Assembly (NCBI GenBank): GCA_051892875.1
Contig: JBJFGR010000136.1
Location: 1-32,479, forward strand
DNA: 32,479 bases
Direction: 5' to 3'
Origin: JBJFGR01 sp051892875
GTDB lineage: Bacteria; Pseudomonadota; Gammaproteobacteria; Enterobacterales; Succinivibrionaceae
Shown here: piece after piece, positions 1 through 7,876 of the stretch
Numbering within the stretch: the first letter of the stretch is position 1
Layout: each line of letters opens with the position of its first letter
Notes under the pieces: generated by a model
Seen by the model: only the letters and a program-made list of their open reading frames with translations
What the model was told of the DNA's origin: nothing
Database searches by the model: none
Made by a program: the position numbers and the translations under genes

Positions 1-117
1 TGCGAAGCTGTTGATCAATTAATTGCAGAAGCTGTCGCTGAAGCTAATGAAAAAAATGCAAAAGCTGAGGCTAGAATTAGAGAATTAGAAAAATTACTTG
101 CTAATAAACAACAATAG
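1..117 (+). CDS. C-terminal end of an unidentified coiled-coil protein (partial)
   Basis: An open frame enters from before the window and stops at TAG 115-117, giving 38 residues. The segment is rich in Ala, Glu and Lys with a heptad-like pattern, ending in LEKLLANKQQ, so it probably forms an amphipathic helix or coiled coil. No family can be named from so short a tail. A weak terminator-like hairpin follows at 132-165, which fits a transcription unit ending here. Confidence 0.6.
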   Translation, partial: CEAVDQLIAEAVAEANEKNAKAEARIRELEKLLANKQQ

Positions 118-131
118 ATATAAAAATTGAG

Positions 132-165
132 GGCTTGCAGTTCTATTAATTTACCACTGTAAGCC
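132..165 (+). terminator. Candidate terminator hairpin after the first gene
   Basis: GGCTTGCAG pairs with CTGTAAGCC (9 bp, one G-U) across a 16-base loop, followed by a short T-rich stretch. The loop is long and the U-tract poor, so this is only a candidate. The rest of 118-453 shows no gene that I can support. Confidence 0.4.
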
Positions 166-453
166 TTATTTGCTAAGATTTCTAATTTGTCCCTTTTTTA
201 CTAAATGATTTTGCCACGTTTTAAAGAATATAAGGTTCTGTGAAAGATCTATAGAGAAAATTATTTATGAGTCTTTACTTTTACCCACACATATGCACGA
301 TGACTCAAAAATATTTTAATTATTGACTATTTATGTAATTTTATTGTTTTTATAGATCCTAATTAGCGGAAATATGAGATAAATTATGTTAATATGGAAT
401 ATAATTTACGATTAACATTTATACTCTTATTTATGTCTTATAGAGAAACTTAT

Positions 454-1389
454 ATGGAAAATAATAATGATTTTTACATTCCAATAAATAAAATAAAAAC
501 GGCTAATTGTACTGATGGGGTAAATTGGGCTATAAATTCTTTTATTTCTATAAAATCTGTAAAATTTTGGGTAATAGTGTTAATTGTTTTTATTACAGGT
601 CTTATTTCGTCAACTGTTTCAATATTTCCTATTTTACCTTCTATAATTTCGACTTTAGGTGTAGCTGCTTGTTTTACTTATTTAGTTAAAAAGAGATTTT
701 TAACTTGTTTTGAGTGGTCAAGTATTCTTAATACGACCTTAAAGTCTTTTTGGTCAATAACTATATATACATTATTAAAAATGTTACTGAGATTTTTACT
801 TTATTTTCTTGGTATAGTTGTTGTTATAGTTCTAAGCTGGGATCGTTTTTGGAATTTCGTAGATATAATTATTTCTTATATAAGTTCTGAGTATGAAATT
901 TTTCAGAATCAATCAAATGAAGTTTATAAAAATTCTAATTACTTATTATTTGAAATACTTCATTTTATAGCATATGTAATAAAGGATTTAATTACAAATA
1001 ATACCGCTTTATTTCAATTAGTTATTTATCATACTTTAATTTCATTTATGGTAAGTATGATTGTCGAATTGATTGTTTATATGGCTGATTTTTTTGCTAT
1101 ACCTTTGATTTTATTCTCCAAAGCTAATCCTCTTCAAGCTATGTGGTTGAGTTTTAAGGCTATTAATAAAAACATAATGTCGATTACTGCATTTGGTTTG
1201 GCATATATTTTTATTTACATATTAATAGGAATTATTTTATATTTTATTTCTCAAATACTTGCGTTTTTTGGGATAGTATTAGCTTTGCTAGGTGGTATAT
1301 CAGCAATGGCGGTATTAAATATCATGCATTTGTTTGTGCAATATGAAGCAACAGTTAAAGTATTTTGGAGTGACTCTATAAAAAAATAA
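454..1389 (+). CDS. Multi-pass membrane protein, BPSS1780-like family
   Basis: The predicted product is an integral membrane protein of 311 residues with about six hydrophobic segments. The C-terminal half resembles BPSS1780-type membrane proteins: a segment reading FAIPLILFSKANPLQAMWLS, then two hydrophobic helices and a final YEATVKVFW. The N-terminal PINKIKTANCTDGVNWAINS also fits that family's start, just before the first helix. The frame is open from an earlier ATG at 394, which would add 20 residues. I prefer ATG 454 because the family begins here and a weak purine-rich AGAGAAA lies upstream. The family has no firm function known to me. The gene converges with the next one, their stops 3 bp apart. 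Confidence 0.6.
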   Translation: MENNNDFYIPINKIKTANCTDGVNWAINSFISIKSVKFWVIVLIVFITGLISSTVSIFPILPSIISTLGVAACFTYLVKKRFLTCFEWSSILNTTLKSFWSITIYTLLKMLLRFLLYFLGIVVVIVLSWDRFWNFVDIIISYISSEYEIFQNQSNEVYKNSNYLLFEILHFIAYVIKDLITNNTALFQLVIYHTLISFMVSMIVELIVYMADFFAIPLILFSKANPLQAMWLSFKAINKNIMSITAFGLAYIFIYILIGIILYFISQILAFFGIVLALLGGISAMAVLNIMHLFVQYEATVKVFWSDSIKK

Positions 1390-1392
1390 CAT

Positions 1393-2289
1393 TTAAATAG
1401 TGTTTTTTAATTGTTTTAATTTCTGTTTAAACTCCAAAAACAAAAGAGTTTTAATAAATTTTTGTAAAGAGTAGCAAACAGAAATAATTGTCATAAATAT
1501 GAGAGGTATAGCAAAATAATAAATTGGTATTACTTTGTATATATCATAGTGTATCACTAGAATGTTGTTTGTAGCTTTGTAAATGATAATTATGGCGTAT
1601 AAATCTATATGTATAAATATAATTAAGTTTATAAAAAACAAACTAAGTGCTAAAAATCTTGTTTTTAAAATTTTTATTAAGAACATTTGTAATTCTTTTA
1701 TAGATAAATTTTTTGACATTATATCAACTATATAATTTGCGTTTAAATTTAATTTTTCTAAATTCTTTTTGTAATATCTTGTTTTTAAATATTGATCTTT
1801 AATTTTGTTAATATGAAATGATATATAGTTTATATAAAATATTATGAATAAAACTAATAGGTATATGATATTAATCCAAAATATAACCTCTGTTACACCT
1901 AGTTTAAAAGCGTAAATTGTTATTATTGAGTAGAGAACTGAAATAACAATCCAAATAAAAGAGCTTACTTTTATTATTTTTTGATAATACCTTATATTAA
2001 AACTTATTGAATTTTTTGATAAAGATAGCTTAATAATCTTTTTTATATTATTTAACGTCAAGTCCTTTTCTAATAAAAACGCCAGAATAATAGGAAACCA
2101 AATTATGAATATAAATGATAACAATACTTTTAATAAAATTACTGAAGATAATATAGGTTTCATAAAAAGTTTTGTTATATAAATATAAGGATATGCAATT
2201 ATCTGAAAAGCCGAAATTTTTTGAAATTTCAGTTCTTTAAAAACTAGTTTTATTATATTTGTTGTTCTCTTTTTGTGGTTTTTTTTCAT
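1393..2289 (-). CDS. Hypothetical multi-pass membrane protein
   Basis: An open frame of 298 residues from ATG 2289, with roughly six strongly hydrophobic segments and short basic connecting loops. It begins MKKNHKKRTTN, a basic N-terminus expected to stay cytoplasmic. The frame stays open upstream to ATG 2397, but those 36 residues look like translated A+T-rich DNA, and neither start has a good ribosome binding site. I recognise no family. Its size, topology and position next to the BPSS1780-like gene make a diverged relative possible, but I cannot show sequence similarity. Base composition is very A+T-rich. Confidence 0.5.
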   Translation of the reverse strand: MKKNHKKRTTNIIKLVFKELKFQKISAFQIIAYPYIYITKLFMKPILSSVILLKVLLSFIFIIWFPIILAFLLEKDLTLNNIKKIIKLSLSKNSISFNIRYYQKIIKVSSFIWIVISVLYSIITIYAFKLGVTEVIFWINIIYLLVLFIIFYINYISFHINKIKDQYLKTRYYKKNLEKLNLNANYIVDIMSKNLSIKELQMFLIKILKTRFLALSLFFINLIIFIHIDLYAIIIIYKATNNILVIHYDIYKVIPIYYFAIPLIFMTIISVCYSLQKFIKTLLFLEFKQKLKQLKNTI

Positions 2290-2564
2290 ATAAATGGGGG
2301 AATACACTTTGTATACTCTACACAAACAACATATAGAGTTTATGGCTATGAATTGTATATAGAATAATCTAAAAATACAAGAAAAAACAAGAAACATATA
2401 TTTTATCAGATAACAAATGTTCAGTTTATACTTCGATATTTATCAAATTTAGGCACATAATAATTAATGTTTTATATAATTTTGTATGTAATTTATTATT
2501 AAAATTCGTAAAATTTATGCTAAGTGTTTTGTTTTTTTCGATATTTATATACATGCGTGAATAT

Positions 2565-2594
2565 TTGTCATATACTTAAATTATGTGATAAATA
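2565..2594 (+). promoter_or_regulatory. Candidate sigma70 promoter for dgkA
   Basis: TTGTCA (2565-2570) and TAAATA (2589-2594) are 18 bp apart, about 30 bp upstream of the dgkA start. In A+T-rich DNA such matches arise easily, so support is modest. No gene is visible in 2398-2564. Confidence 0.35.
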
Positions 2595-2625
2595 TAAATA
2601 TGTTTAAATTTAAGGATTTAATTGA

Positions 2626-3021
2626 ATGGCAAAGCCAGGTGCAAAAGGTTTTACAAGAATAGTTCATGCAACAGGATACAGTATAAAAGGATTAAAAGCA
2701 GGTTTTAAAAATGAAGCAGCTTTTAGACAAGAAACTATATTAGCTTTAATTATGATTATTTGTGCTATTTTTGTTGCAAAAGATAAAGATGGTTTTAATG
2801 TTGTTCATTATGCATTGCTAATAACTGGTCCTTTTTTAGTGATGACAGCTGAAATTTTAAACTCTGCCATAGAAAGTGTTGTTGACAGAGTAGGTAATGA
2901 GTATCATGAATTATCAGGAAGAGCTAAAGACATGGGGAGTGCAGCAGTATTTATAATGTTAGTTTATACATTTGTTGTTTGGACTTTGTTTATATTAAAA
3001 AATGTTGTAGGTTTATTATAA
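2626..3021 (+). CDS. dgkA: Diacylglycerol kinase
   Basis: DgkA phosphorylates diacylglycerol to phosphatidic acid in the inner membrane, recycling lipid released by membrane-derived oligosaccharide synthesis. The 131 residues align by eye with E. coli DgkA along their length. GFTRI and NEAAFRQE form the N-terminal amphipathic region, and the core EILNSAIESVVDRVG (residues 76-90) contains the catalytic and metal-binding Glu76, Asn79 and Glu83. YHELSGRAKDMGSAAV precedes the last helix. Three hydrophobic helices are visible. AAGGA lies upstream of the ATG. The stop TAA shares its last A with the ATG of the next gene, so the two are probably translationally coupled. Confidence 0.95.
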   Translation: MAKPGAKGFTRIVHATGYSIKGLKAGFKNEAAFRQETILALIMIICAIFVAKDKDGFNVVHYALLITGPFLVMTAEILNSAIESVVDRVGNEYHELSGRAKDMGSAAVFIMLVYTFVVWTLFILKNVVGLL

Positions 3022-3527
3022 TGGAACAACCTTCTAAGGAAGCTTTAAAGTTATATAACCATAGATTAAATATAAGAAACTCTATTATTTTGTTTTTGAT
3101 TTTTGCTCTTAAAGATTTTTTGATAATGTTATCTGTGCAATTTGCAAAAAATGGTAATTTTTACAGTAATATAGAATGGAATGATATTAGGGTAATCAAT
3201 ATATTATCAATAATTTATCCAATAGTTATGGTTATATGCTATTTAGTCACTAGAAATTATAGGATATGGTACATTGCATCGGTATTGGTATTTATAAATT
3301 GTATATATGATATATTAAATGAAATTCAACCAATAACTGATGTTGGTATTTTTGCAATATATGGATTTATGATTGTTATGCTCCTAGGTTGTGCTTATTC
3401 TGGTAAGATACTTTCAAGAATAAAAGTAATTTTTCCAGAATTATATGCAGAATATAAATATAATTTAAAAAATGAAGTTTTTAAAAAATATAAAAAACAT
3501 AAATATAAAAATGAAGTTGTGGGGTAA
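3021..3527 (+). CDS. Hypothetical membrane protein coupled to dgkA
   Basis: This encodes 168 residues from ATG 3021, which overlaps the dgkA stop by one base (TAATG). The frame could be extended back to 2979 inside dgkA, but the coupled ATG is the natural start. Four hydrophobic segments are followed by a strongly basic tail of about 30 residues rich in Lys and Tyr, predicted cytoplasmic. I recognise no family. The coupling suggests co-expression with DgkA and a membrane location. The next gene starts 3 bp after its stop, so dgkA, this gene and the NfeD-like gene look like one operon. Confidence 0.7.
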   Translation: MEQPSKEALKLYNHRLNIRNSIILFLIFALKDFLIMLSVQFAKNGNFYSNIEWNDIRVINILSIIYPIVMVICYLVTRNYRIWYIASVLVFINCIYDILNEIQPITDVGIFAIYGFMIVMLLGCAYSGKILSRIKVIFPELYAEYKYNLKNEVFKKYKKHKYKNEVVG

Positions 3528-3530
3528 TTT

Positions 3531-4109
3531 ATGTTAGATTCAATAAGTTCTTGGATTGATTCTTTAAATTGGTTAGAGCAAATATACTCAATTGCTGCTT
3601 TTGTAGGTTTATTAGTTTTTATTATTCAATTTATTTTATCCTTTGTTGGTCATGGAATGAGTGATCAAGATCCCTCAGCAGTGTTAGATGATATAGGTCT
3701 TTCTGATTACGCAATAAGATTCGCTTCATTGCAAACTATTTCTTCATTCTTATGGATGGGTGGTGTTTTTGGATTATATAGTGAAAGTGTGAATCATAAT
3801 CATATAGTTTCTGTTATTGTAGCATTACTAGTAGGTGGTGGTTTTTCTTTCTTGATATATAAATTTAAGAAGATGATTATAGGTTTACAATCTAATGGGG
3901 TTGTAAAGAATGAAAACACCATAGGAAAAGATGGCAAGGTTTATTTATTAATTCCTAAAGGTGGAGTTGGTCAGGTAGAAGTTATTGTACAAGAACGCCA
4001 GGTTTATATGAAAGCTGTCTCAAAAGATGGTGAAGAAATACAAACAGGACTAAGAGTTAAAGTTGTTGATGTTACAACAGATTCAATTTTAATAGTACAA
4101 AAAATTTAA
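3531..4109 (+). CDS. NfeD-like membrane protein with C-terminal OB fold (YqiJ/YuaF type)
   Basis: The 192 residues carry three membrane helices (about 17-40, 62-85 and 92-112) and then a soluble C-terminal domain (about 127-192) rich in beta strands, consistent with the OB fold of NfeD/YuaF/YqiJ proteins. The segment GKDGKVYLLIPKGGVGQVEV is typical of that domain. Proteins of this family are regularly encoded next to a flotillin and are thought to work with it in membrane microdomains. The next gene is indeed a flotillin. It follows the upstream membrane gene by 3 bp, with a G-rich ribosome binding site overlapping that gene's end. Confidence 0.8.
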   Translation: MLDSISSWIDSLNWLEQIYSIAAFVGLLVFIIQFILSFVGHGMSDQDPSAVLDDIGLSDYAIRFASLQTISSFLWMGGVFGLYSESVNHNHIVSVIVALLVGGGFSFLIYKFKKMIIGLQSNGVVKNENTIGKDGKVYLLIPKGGVGQVEVIVQERQVYMKAVSKDGEEIQTGLRVKVVDVTTDSILIVQKI

Positions 4110-4233
4110 TATAAATTTAAATTAAATTAAATTAAAAGTAAACCAAAATCCAACAATTAAAATAAAAACAAATAATTATTTATCATTGTTATTTATGTAT
4201 ATGAAAAATTAGTTACTTAATTTGAGGGAAAAA

Positions 4234-5682
4234 ATGATTGCGTATATAGGTTCATTCGTAGGTGTAATAATTGCTTTTTCAATTATTGTATTCTTCGTTA
4301 ATCGTTATAGGAAATGTCCGTCTGACAAGATTCTTGTTATTTATGGTATGGTTGGTGGTGGCCGTTCATCAAAGTGTTTACATGGTGGTGGTGCTTTTGT
4401 ATGGCCGTTAATTCAAGATTATGAATATATGAATTTAACCCCTTTAACAATCAATATTCCATTAACAGGTGCTTTATCTCAGCAAAATATTCGTATTAAT
4501 GTACCTTCTAGTTTTACAGTTCAGATTTCTCCAGATGAAGGGGTAATGGGGAATGCTGCCGTTTGTTTATTGGGATTGTCTACTGAAGAAATTGAAGATA
4601 TGGCTAAGAATATAATTATTGGTCAACTTCGTTTAACAGTTGCGTCTTTGACTATTGAAGAAATTAATAAAGATCGTGAAAATTTCCAGTCTAAAATAAT
4701 GGCAAACGTAGAACCTGAATTAAATAAGATTGGTTTGAAATTAGTTAACGTAAACATTACAGATATAACTGATGAAGCAGATTATATTGCTAGTATCGGT
4801 AAAAAGGCAGCTGCTGAAGCAGTAAATAAAGCAAAGATTGATGTTGCTTTACAAGAAAAGATAGGTTCTATTGGTCAATCTGAAGCTAACAGAGATAAGG
4901 ATATTCAGGTTGCTAAGAATGAGGCAGAAGCACAGAAAGGTAAAAAACTTGCAGAAGCAGATCAACGTTGTTATGTGGCTGATCAGGAATCTGTTGCTAT
5001 AAAGGGCGAAAACCAGGCAAAACAAGCAATAGCATTGTCTAATGCAGATTTGAAGGTTATTGAAGCTGAAGCTTATCAAAAAGCGGAAGTTGCTAATAGA
5101 CAAGCTGAAGTTGAAATTCAAAAAGCTCAGTATAATGTAGAGAAGCAACGTTTGAATGCTGAACAAATTGCTCAACAAGAAATCGATAAGCAAAAAATAA
5201 TTATTGATGCAGAAGCTGTTGCTGAAAAAGCTCGTCAAGAAGCTAAGGGGGAGGCTGATGCTATATTATTCAAGTACAAGGCTGAAGCAGAAGGTCAAAA
5301 AGCTTTACTTGAAGCTAAGGCATCAGGTTATGAACGTTTGGTTAAGAGTGCTGGTCAAGATGTTCATAGTGCTGCAACGTTGTTGATGATTGAAAAATTA
5401 CAAGAAATTGTTGCTTTACAGACAGAAGCTATTAAAAATATTAAGATTGATAAGGTTACTGTTTGGGATCGTGGTGCTGAAGGCGATAAGAATGGTAAGA
5501 CATCTACAGCTGATTTTTTATCAGGAATGGTTAAGAGTTTACCTCCTTTGCATGATGTGGCAAAGATGGCTGGTTTAAATTTACCTGAATATTTAGGTAA
5601 AATTCAAGGTGTTCAAGATATCCAAATGCCAAATCTTGAAGATAAACCTGATTTACCAAAAGATGTTTCAGAAGAAAAGTAA
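4234..5682 (+). CDS. Flotillin-like SPFH/band-7 protein (YqiK type)
   Basis: Flotillins are inner-membrane scaffold proteins that organise membrane domains. The 482-residue product has an N-terminal membrane segment (about 3-22), an SPFH/PHB domain (about 30-190), and a long Ala-Glu-Lys-Gln-rich coiled-coil region (about 190-375) with the repeated EAE/AEA pattern typical of flotillins. A variable tail ending in acidic residues follows. The frame is open from TTG 4222, but GAGGGA at 4224-4229 is well placed for ATG 4234, so I use the latter. The 112 bp upstream is A+T-rich with no gene. Pairing with the NfeD-like gene is the YqiJ-YqiK arrangement. A strong terminator follows. Confidence 0.9.
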   Translation: MIAYIGSFVGVIIAFSIIVFFVNRYRKCPSDKILVIYGMVGGGRSSKCLHGGGAFVWPLIQDYEYMNLTPLTINIPLTGALSQQNIRINVPSSFTVQISPDEGVMGNAAVCLLGLSTEEIEDMAKNIIIGQLRLTVASLTIEEINKDRENFQSKIMANVEPELNKIGLKLVNVNITDITDEADYIASIGKKAAAEAVNKAKIDVALQEKIGSIGQSEANRDKDIQVAKNEAEAQKGKKLAEADQRCYVADQESVAIKGENQAKQAIALSNADLKVIEAEAYQKAEVANRQAEVEIQKAQYNVEKQRLNAEQIAQQEIDKQKIIIDAEAVAEKARQEAKGEADAILFKYKAEAEGQKALLEAKASGYERLVKSAGQDVHSAATLLMIEKLQEIVALQTEAIKNIKIDKVTVWDRGAEGDKNGKTSTADFLSGMVKSLPPLHDVAKMAGLNLPEYLGKIQGVQDIQMPNLEDKPDLPKDVSEEK

Positions 5683-5711
5683 CAGTCGTATATTTTTGAT
5701 TTTTTGAAATA

Positions 5712-5750
5712 AATCCAGAACATAATATATAATATGTTTTGGATTTTTTT
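5712..5750 (+). terminator. Intrinsic terminator after the flotillin gene
   Basis: AATCCAGAACAT pairs with ATGTTTTGGATT (12 bp, one G-U) over a 10-base A+T loop, followed directly by a run of T. This is a classical rho-independent terminator. Confidence 0.85.
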
Positions 5751-5764
5751 ATGGCGTTTACAGA

Positions 5765-6256
5765 ATGTTTTTTGAAAAAACTTATACAGAAGATGAATTT
5801 TTTATGCATGAGGCTTTGTTTGAAGCTAAAAAATCATGGGCCAAAGGTGAAGTTCCTGTAGGTGCTGTTTTGGTTCGTAATCATGAAATTATAGCTAGAG
5901 GGCATAATTTAATGATTTCGTTAAATGATCCTACAGCTCATGCTGAAGTTATGGTTATAAGAAATGCTGGAAATTTATTAAAGAATTACCGATTACTTGA
6001 CACGACGCTATACGTTACTTTAGAACCTTGTATTATGTGTTGTGGGGCAATGGTACTTGGTAGAATATTTAGAGTTGTATATGGTGCAAGAGATTATAAA
6101 ACAGGTGCTATTGAATCTGCATTTTCACTATTAAATAATGCAAAACATAATCATCAGATTTCTTTTACTTCTGGTATATTAGAAAATGAATGTTCCAATA
6201 TGTTATCATCCTTTTTTAAGATGCGTAGAGAACAAAAAAAGGCTCTTCGTGCATAG
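5765..6256 (+). CDS. tadA: tRNA adenosine(34) deaminase
   Basis: TadA deaminates the wobble adenosine of tRNA-Arg(ACG) to inosine and is normally essential. The 163 residues contain the zinc-dependent deaminase signature: H59-A-E61, with His59 as zinc ligand and Glu61 as proton shuttle, and P88-C89-I-M-C92 with the two zinc cysteines. GEVPVGAV and RGHN near the N-terminus and LLNNAKHNHQ further on also match TadA. Length is normal. No strong ribosome binding site precedes ATG 5765, and the preceding terminator leaves only a short leader. A terminator follows at 6272. Confidence 0.95.
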   Translation: MFFEKTYTEDEFFMHEALFEAKKSWAKGEVPVGAVLVRNHEIIARGHNLMISLNDPTAHAEVMVIRNAGNLLKNYRLLDTTLYVTLEPCIMCCGAMVLGRIFRVVYGARDYKTGAIESAFSLLNNAKHNHQISFTSGILENECSNMLSSFFKMRREQKKALRA

Positions 6257-6271
6257 TTGTGGGGTGAAATC

Positions 6272-6311
6272 GGAATGCCTATAATATATTGAAGGCATTC
6301 CATTTATTTTT
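6272..6311 (+). terminator. Intrinsic terminator after tadA
   Basis: GGAATGCC and GGCATTCC form a perfect 8-bp stem over a 14-base loop, followed by ATTTATTTTTATTT. The opposite strand has no U-tract, so it serves tadA rather than the converging acetyltransferase gene. Confidence 0.75.
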
Positions 6312-6343
6312 ATTTAGCAAACAACTAGTAAGAATAAATTTTT

Positions 6344-6940
6344 CTATCTATCCCAACAGGTATTTTGGTCATCTTCAGTAATTTTTCGAAGAACCTTACA
6401 TGGATTACCGACAGCTACTGAGTTACTTGGAATATCCTTTACGACAACACTTCCACCACCAATTACAACGTTGTCTCCGATTGTAACTCCAGGCATAACT
6501 TGGACACCTGCACCTATCCATACATTGCTACCTATTTTTATAGGATAAGCGTATTCTAAACCTTTGTTACGTCTTTCAAAATCAATAGGATGTCCTGATG
6601 TATGAAATCCACAGGATGGACCTACAAAAACATTATCACCTATTGTAACTCCACCTGCATCAAGAATTACTAAACCATGGTTAGCATAGAAGTTTTCACC
6701 AACTTCAATTCTATAGCCATAGTCACACCAAAAATTTGGTTCAATATGAACATTCAATCCTGTTTTACCAAGAATAGATTTGAGCATTTGATGGCGCTCA
6801 TCAAGATTTTCGATTGGAAGATTATTGTATTTTTGACATTGTTGTTTGCAACGAATTCTTTCGTTTTCTAAATCACGGTCATAATTAGCATCATAGAGTT
6901 TATGATTAATCATCTTATCTTTTTCAGACATTATTTCCAT
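6344..6940 (-). CDS. Maltose/galactoside-type O-acetyltransferase (hexapeptide repeat)
   Basis: This is an acetyl-CoA-dependent sugar O-acetyltransferase of the LacA/Maa/NodL family, 198 residues, about normal length. The N-terminal helical cap (about 5-60) is followed by a left-handed beta helix with repeats such as VTIGDNVFVG, IKIGSNVWIGAG and VTIGDNVVIGGG. HTSGHPIDFERR (residues 113-124) holds the likely catalytic histidine, His117. NPCKVLRKI closes the domain. ATG 6940 is preceded by AAGGA at good distance; Met4 is an alternative. The acceptor sugar cannot be told from sequence. It stands alone, beside a decayed region upstream. Confidence 0.9.
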   Translation of the reverse strand: MEIMSEKDKMINHKLYDANYDRDLENERIRCKQQCQKYNNLPIENLDERHQMLKSILGKTGLNVHIEPNFWCDYGYRIEVGENFYANHGLVILDAGGVTIGDNVFVGPSCGFHTSGHPIDFERRNKGLEYAYPIKIGSNVWIGAGVQVMPGVTIGDNVVIGGGSVVVKDIPSNSVAVGNPCKVLRKITEDDQNTCWDR

Positions 6941-6972
6941 TTTAAAATCCTTATTATTTAACTGTTATAAAT

Positions 6973-7104
6973 TTATACAGAAAAACCATAGACCAGCCTT
7001 TGGTGATGAAAGATAATATTTTGTGTTGTCATAATCATATCATCATGAACAACATTATATCCTAATATATGATGCTTGCTAATCTCATATGTTTGATTTT
7101 GTCA
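6973..7104 (-). pseudogene. Possible coding remnant of unknown origin
   Basis: On the minus strand a frame of about 43 codons reads without stop from just after a TGA to TAA 6973-6975, ending in RLVYGFSV. It has no start codon placed to make a gene and no recognisable family. It lies in the decayed stretch between the acetyltransferase and ppk1, next to a clear pseudogene, so it may be another remnant. It could also be chance. Confidence 0.25.
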
Positions 7105-7110
7105 CATATT

Positions 7111-7625
7111 CTATGTTGGTTCTATAGTTGAATTACCTGCTTCTATTTTTGCAAAGTATTGATGCTTAAGAGCCTTTGCTGTTTCATCTATAAAATATGA
7201 TACTGTTGTATATGTAGCATGTTTTGCTGACATATTAAACATAACTGTTAAGGATTTACCTTTAGAATATCTGTAATAACAGTATTGATAATACCACCGT
7301 GAGTTACAATTCGGTAATGATCATTGTTGTTAGCTTTCTTGCTTAACTCTTTAAAGAACAGGGTAATTCTTTTATAAAATTCCTTATAATTATCAGCCTC
7401 AGGAAGTTGATAAAAAGGATCTGCTGATAGCTTTTCAAGGTGGGCATTTTCAATTTCTGAATATTTAGAAAATGGTACGCCATCTAAAATACCAAAGTTA
7501 AATTCTTGGATTTCATTAGTAATTTCATAGGAGATAATTCCTAAACCCCTAGCTGTTTCAATACATCTATTTTTAGGAGAAACAAAAACAGATGTATAAG
7601 TATTAGTTATAGGGGGAAAAACGGA
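7111..7625 (-). pseudogene. Truncated, frameshifted histidine-phosphatase (phosphoglycerate mutase-like) pseudogene
   Basis: Minus-strand translation gives SVFVSPKNRCIETARG, then EIQEFNFGILDGV, then YRIVTHGGIINTVI. These are the middle and C-terminal landmarks of the histidine phosphatase superfamily, including the second catalytic histidine. Two defects show decay. The N-terminal part with the essential Arg-His-Gly motif is missing, since an in-frame TAA lies just upstream (7626-7628). A frameshift near 7261-7272 moves the C-terminal part (SKGKSLTVMFNMSAKHATYT) into another frame, which then runs to TAG at 7111-7113. The ancestral substrate is unknown; relatives include alpha-ribazole phosphatase and broad-specificity phosphatases. 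Confidence 0.75.
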
Positions 7626-7647
7626 TTAAACAACACCTAAACCAATA

Positions 7648-7809
7648 ATGCCAACAGAAATAAAAGAAGTATCACAAAAGCTGATGCCTTGGAATGAAGA
7701 AATTCAAGAAAAATATTCAAATTTTGAGGAAAAACAAAAGAAAACAGAACCTATTTTACTAGAATTAAAAAAATCAGAGCATTTTTGCATGATTTACGTC
7801 GCTAAATAG
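7648..7809 (+). CDS. Possible small ORF or gene remnant, 53 codons
   Basis: ATG 7648 opens 53 codons of Glu/Lys-rich sequence (PWNEEIQEKYSNFEEKQKK) ending at TAG 7807-7809. There is no clear ribosome binding site and I recognise no family. Its composition looks like coding sequence. It lies in the decayed region, so it may be a fragment of a lost gene rather than a functional one. Confidence 0.3.
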   Translation: MPTEIKEVSQKLMPWNEEIQEKYSNFEEKQKKTEPILLELKKSEHFCMIYVAK

Positions 7810-7823
7810 AACGCTTACAAAAC

Positions 7824-7854
7824 GACCAATCAAAATGTGAATTTTTGATTGGTC
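7824..7854 (-). terminator. Terminator hairpin downstream of ppk1
   Basis: GACCAATCAAAA and TTTTGATTGGTC form a perfect 12-bp stem over a 7-base loop. On the minus strand the stem is followed by GTTTTGT, giving a modest U-tract just past the ppk1 stop. It could also stop plus-strand transcription. Confidence 0.65.
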
Positions 7855-7876
7855 CTTATGTTAACAGAGAGAATTA

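Noticed and set aside
4849..5238. Minus-strand open frame of 129 codons inside the flotillin gene
   Set aside because: It mirrors the Ala/Glu/Gln-rich coiled-coil coding sequence of the plus strand, and its hydrophobic Phe/Leu/Ser content is what that produces. No independent ribosome binding site or family is seen.
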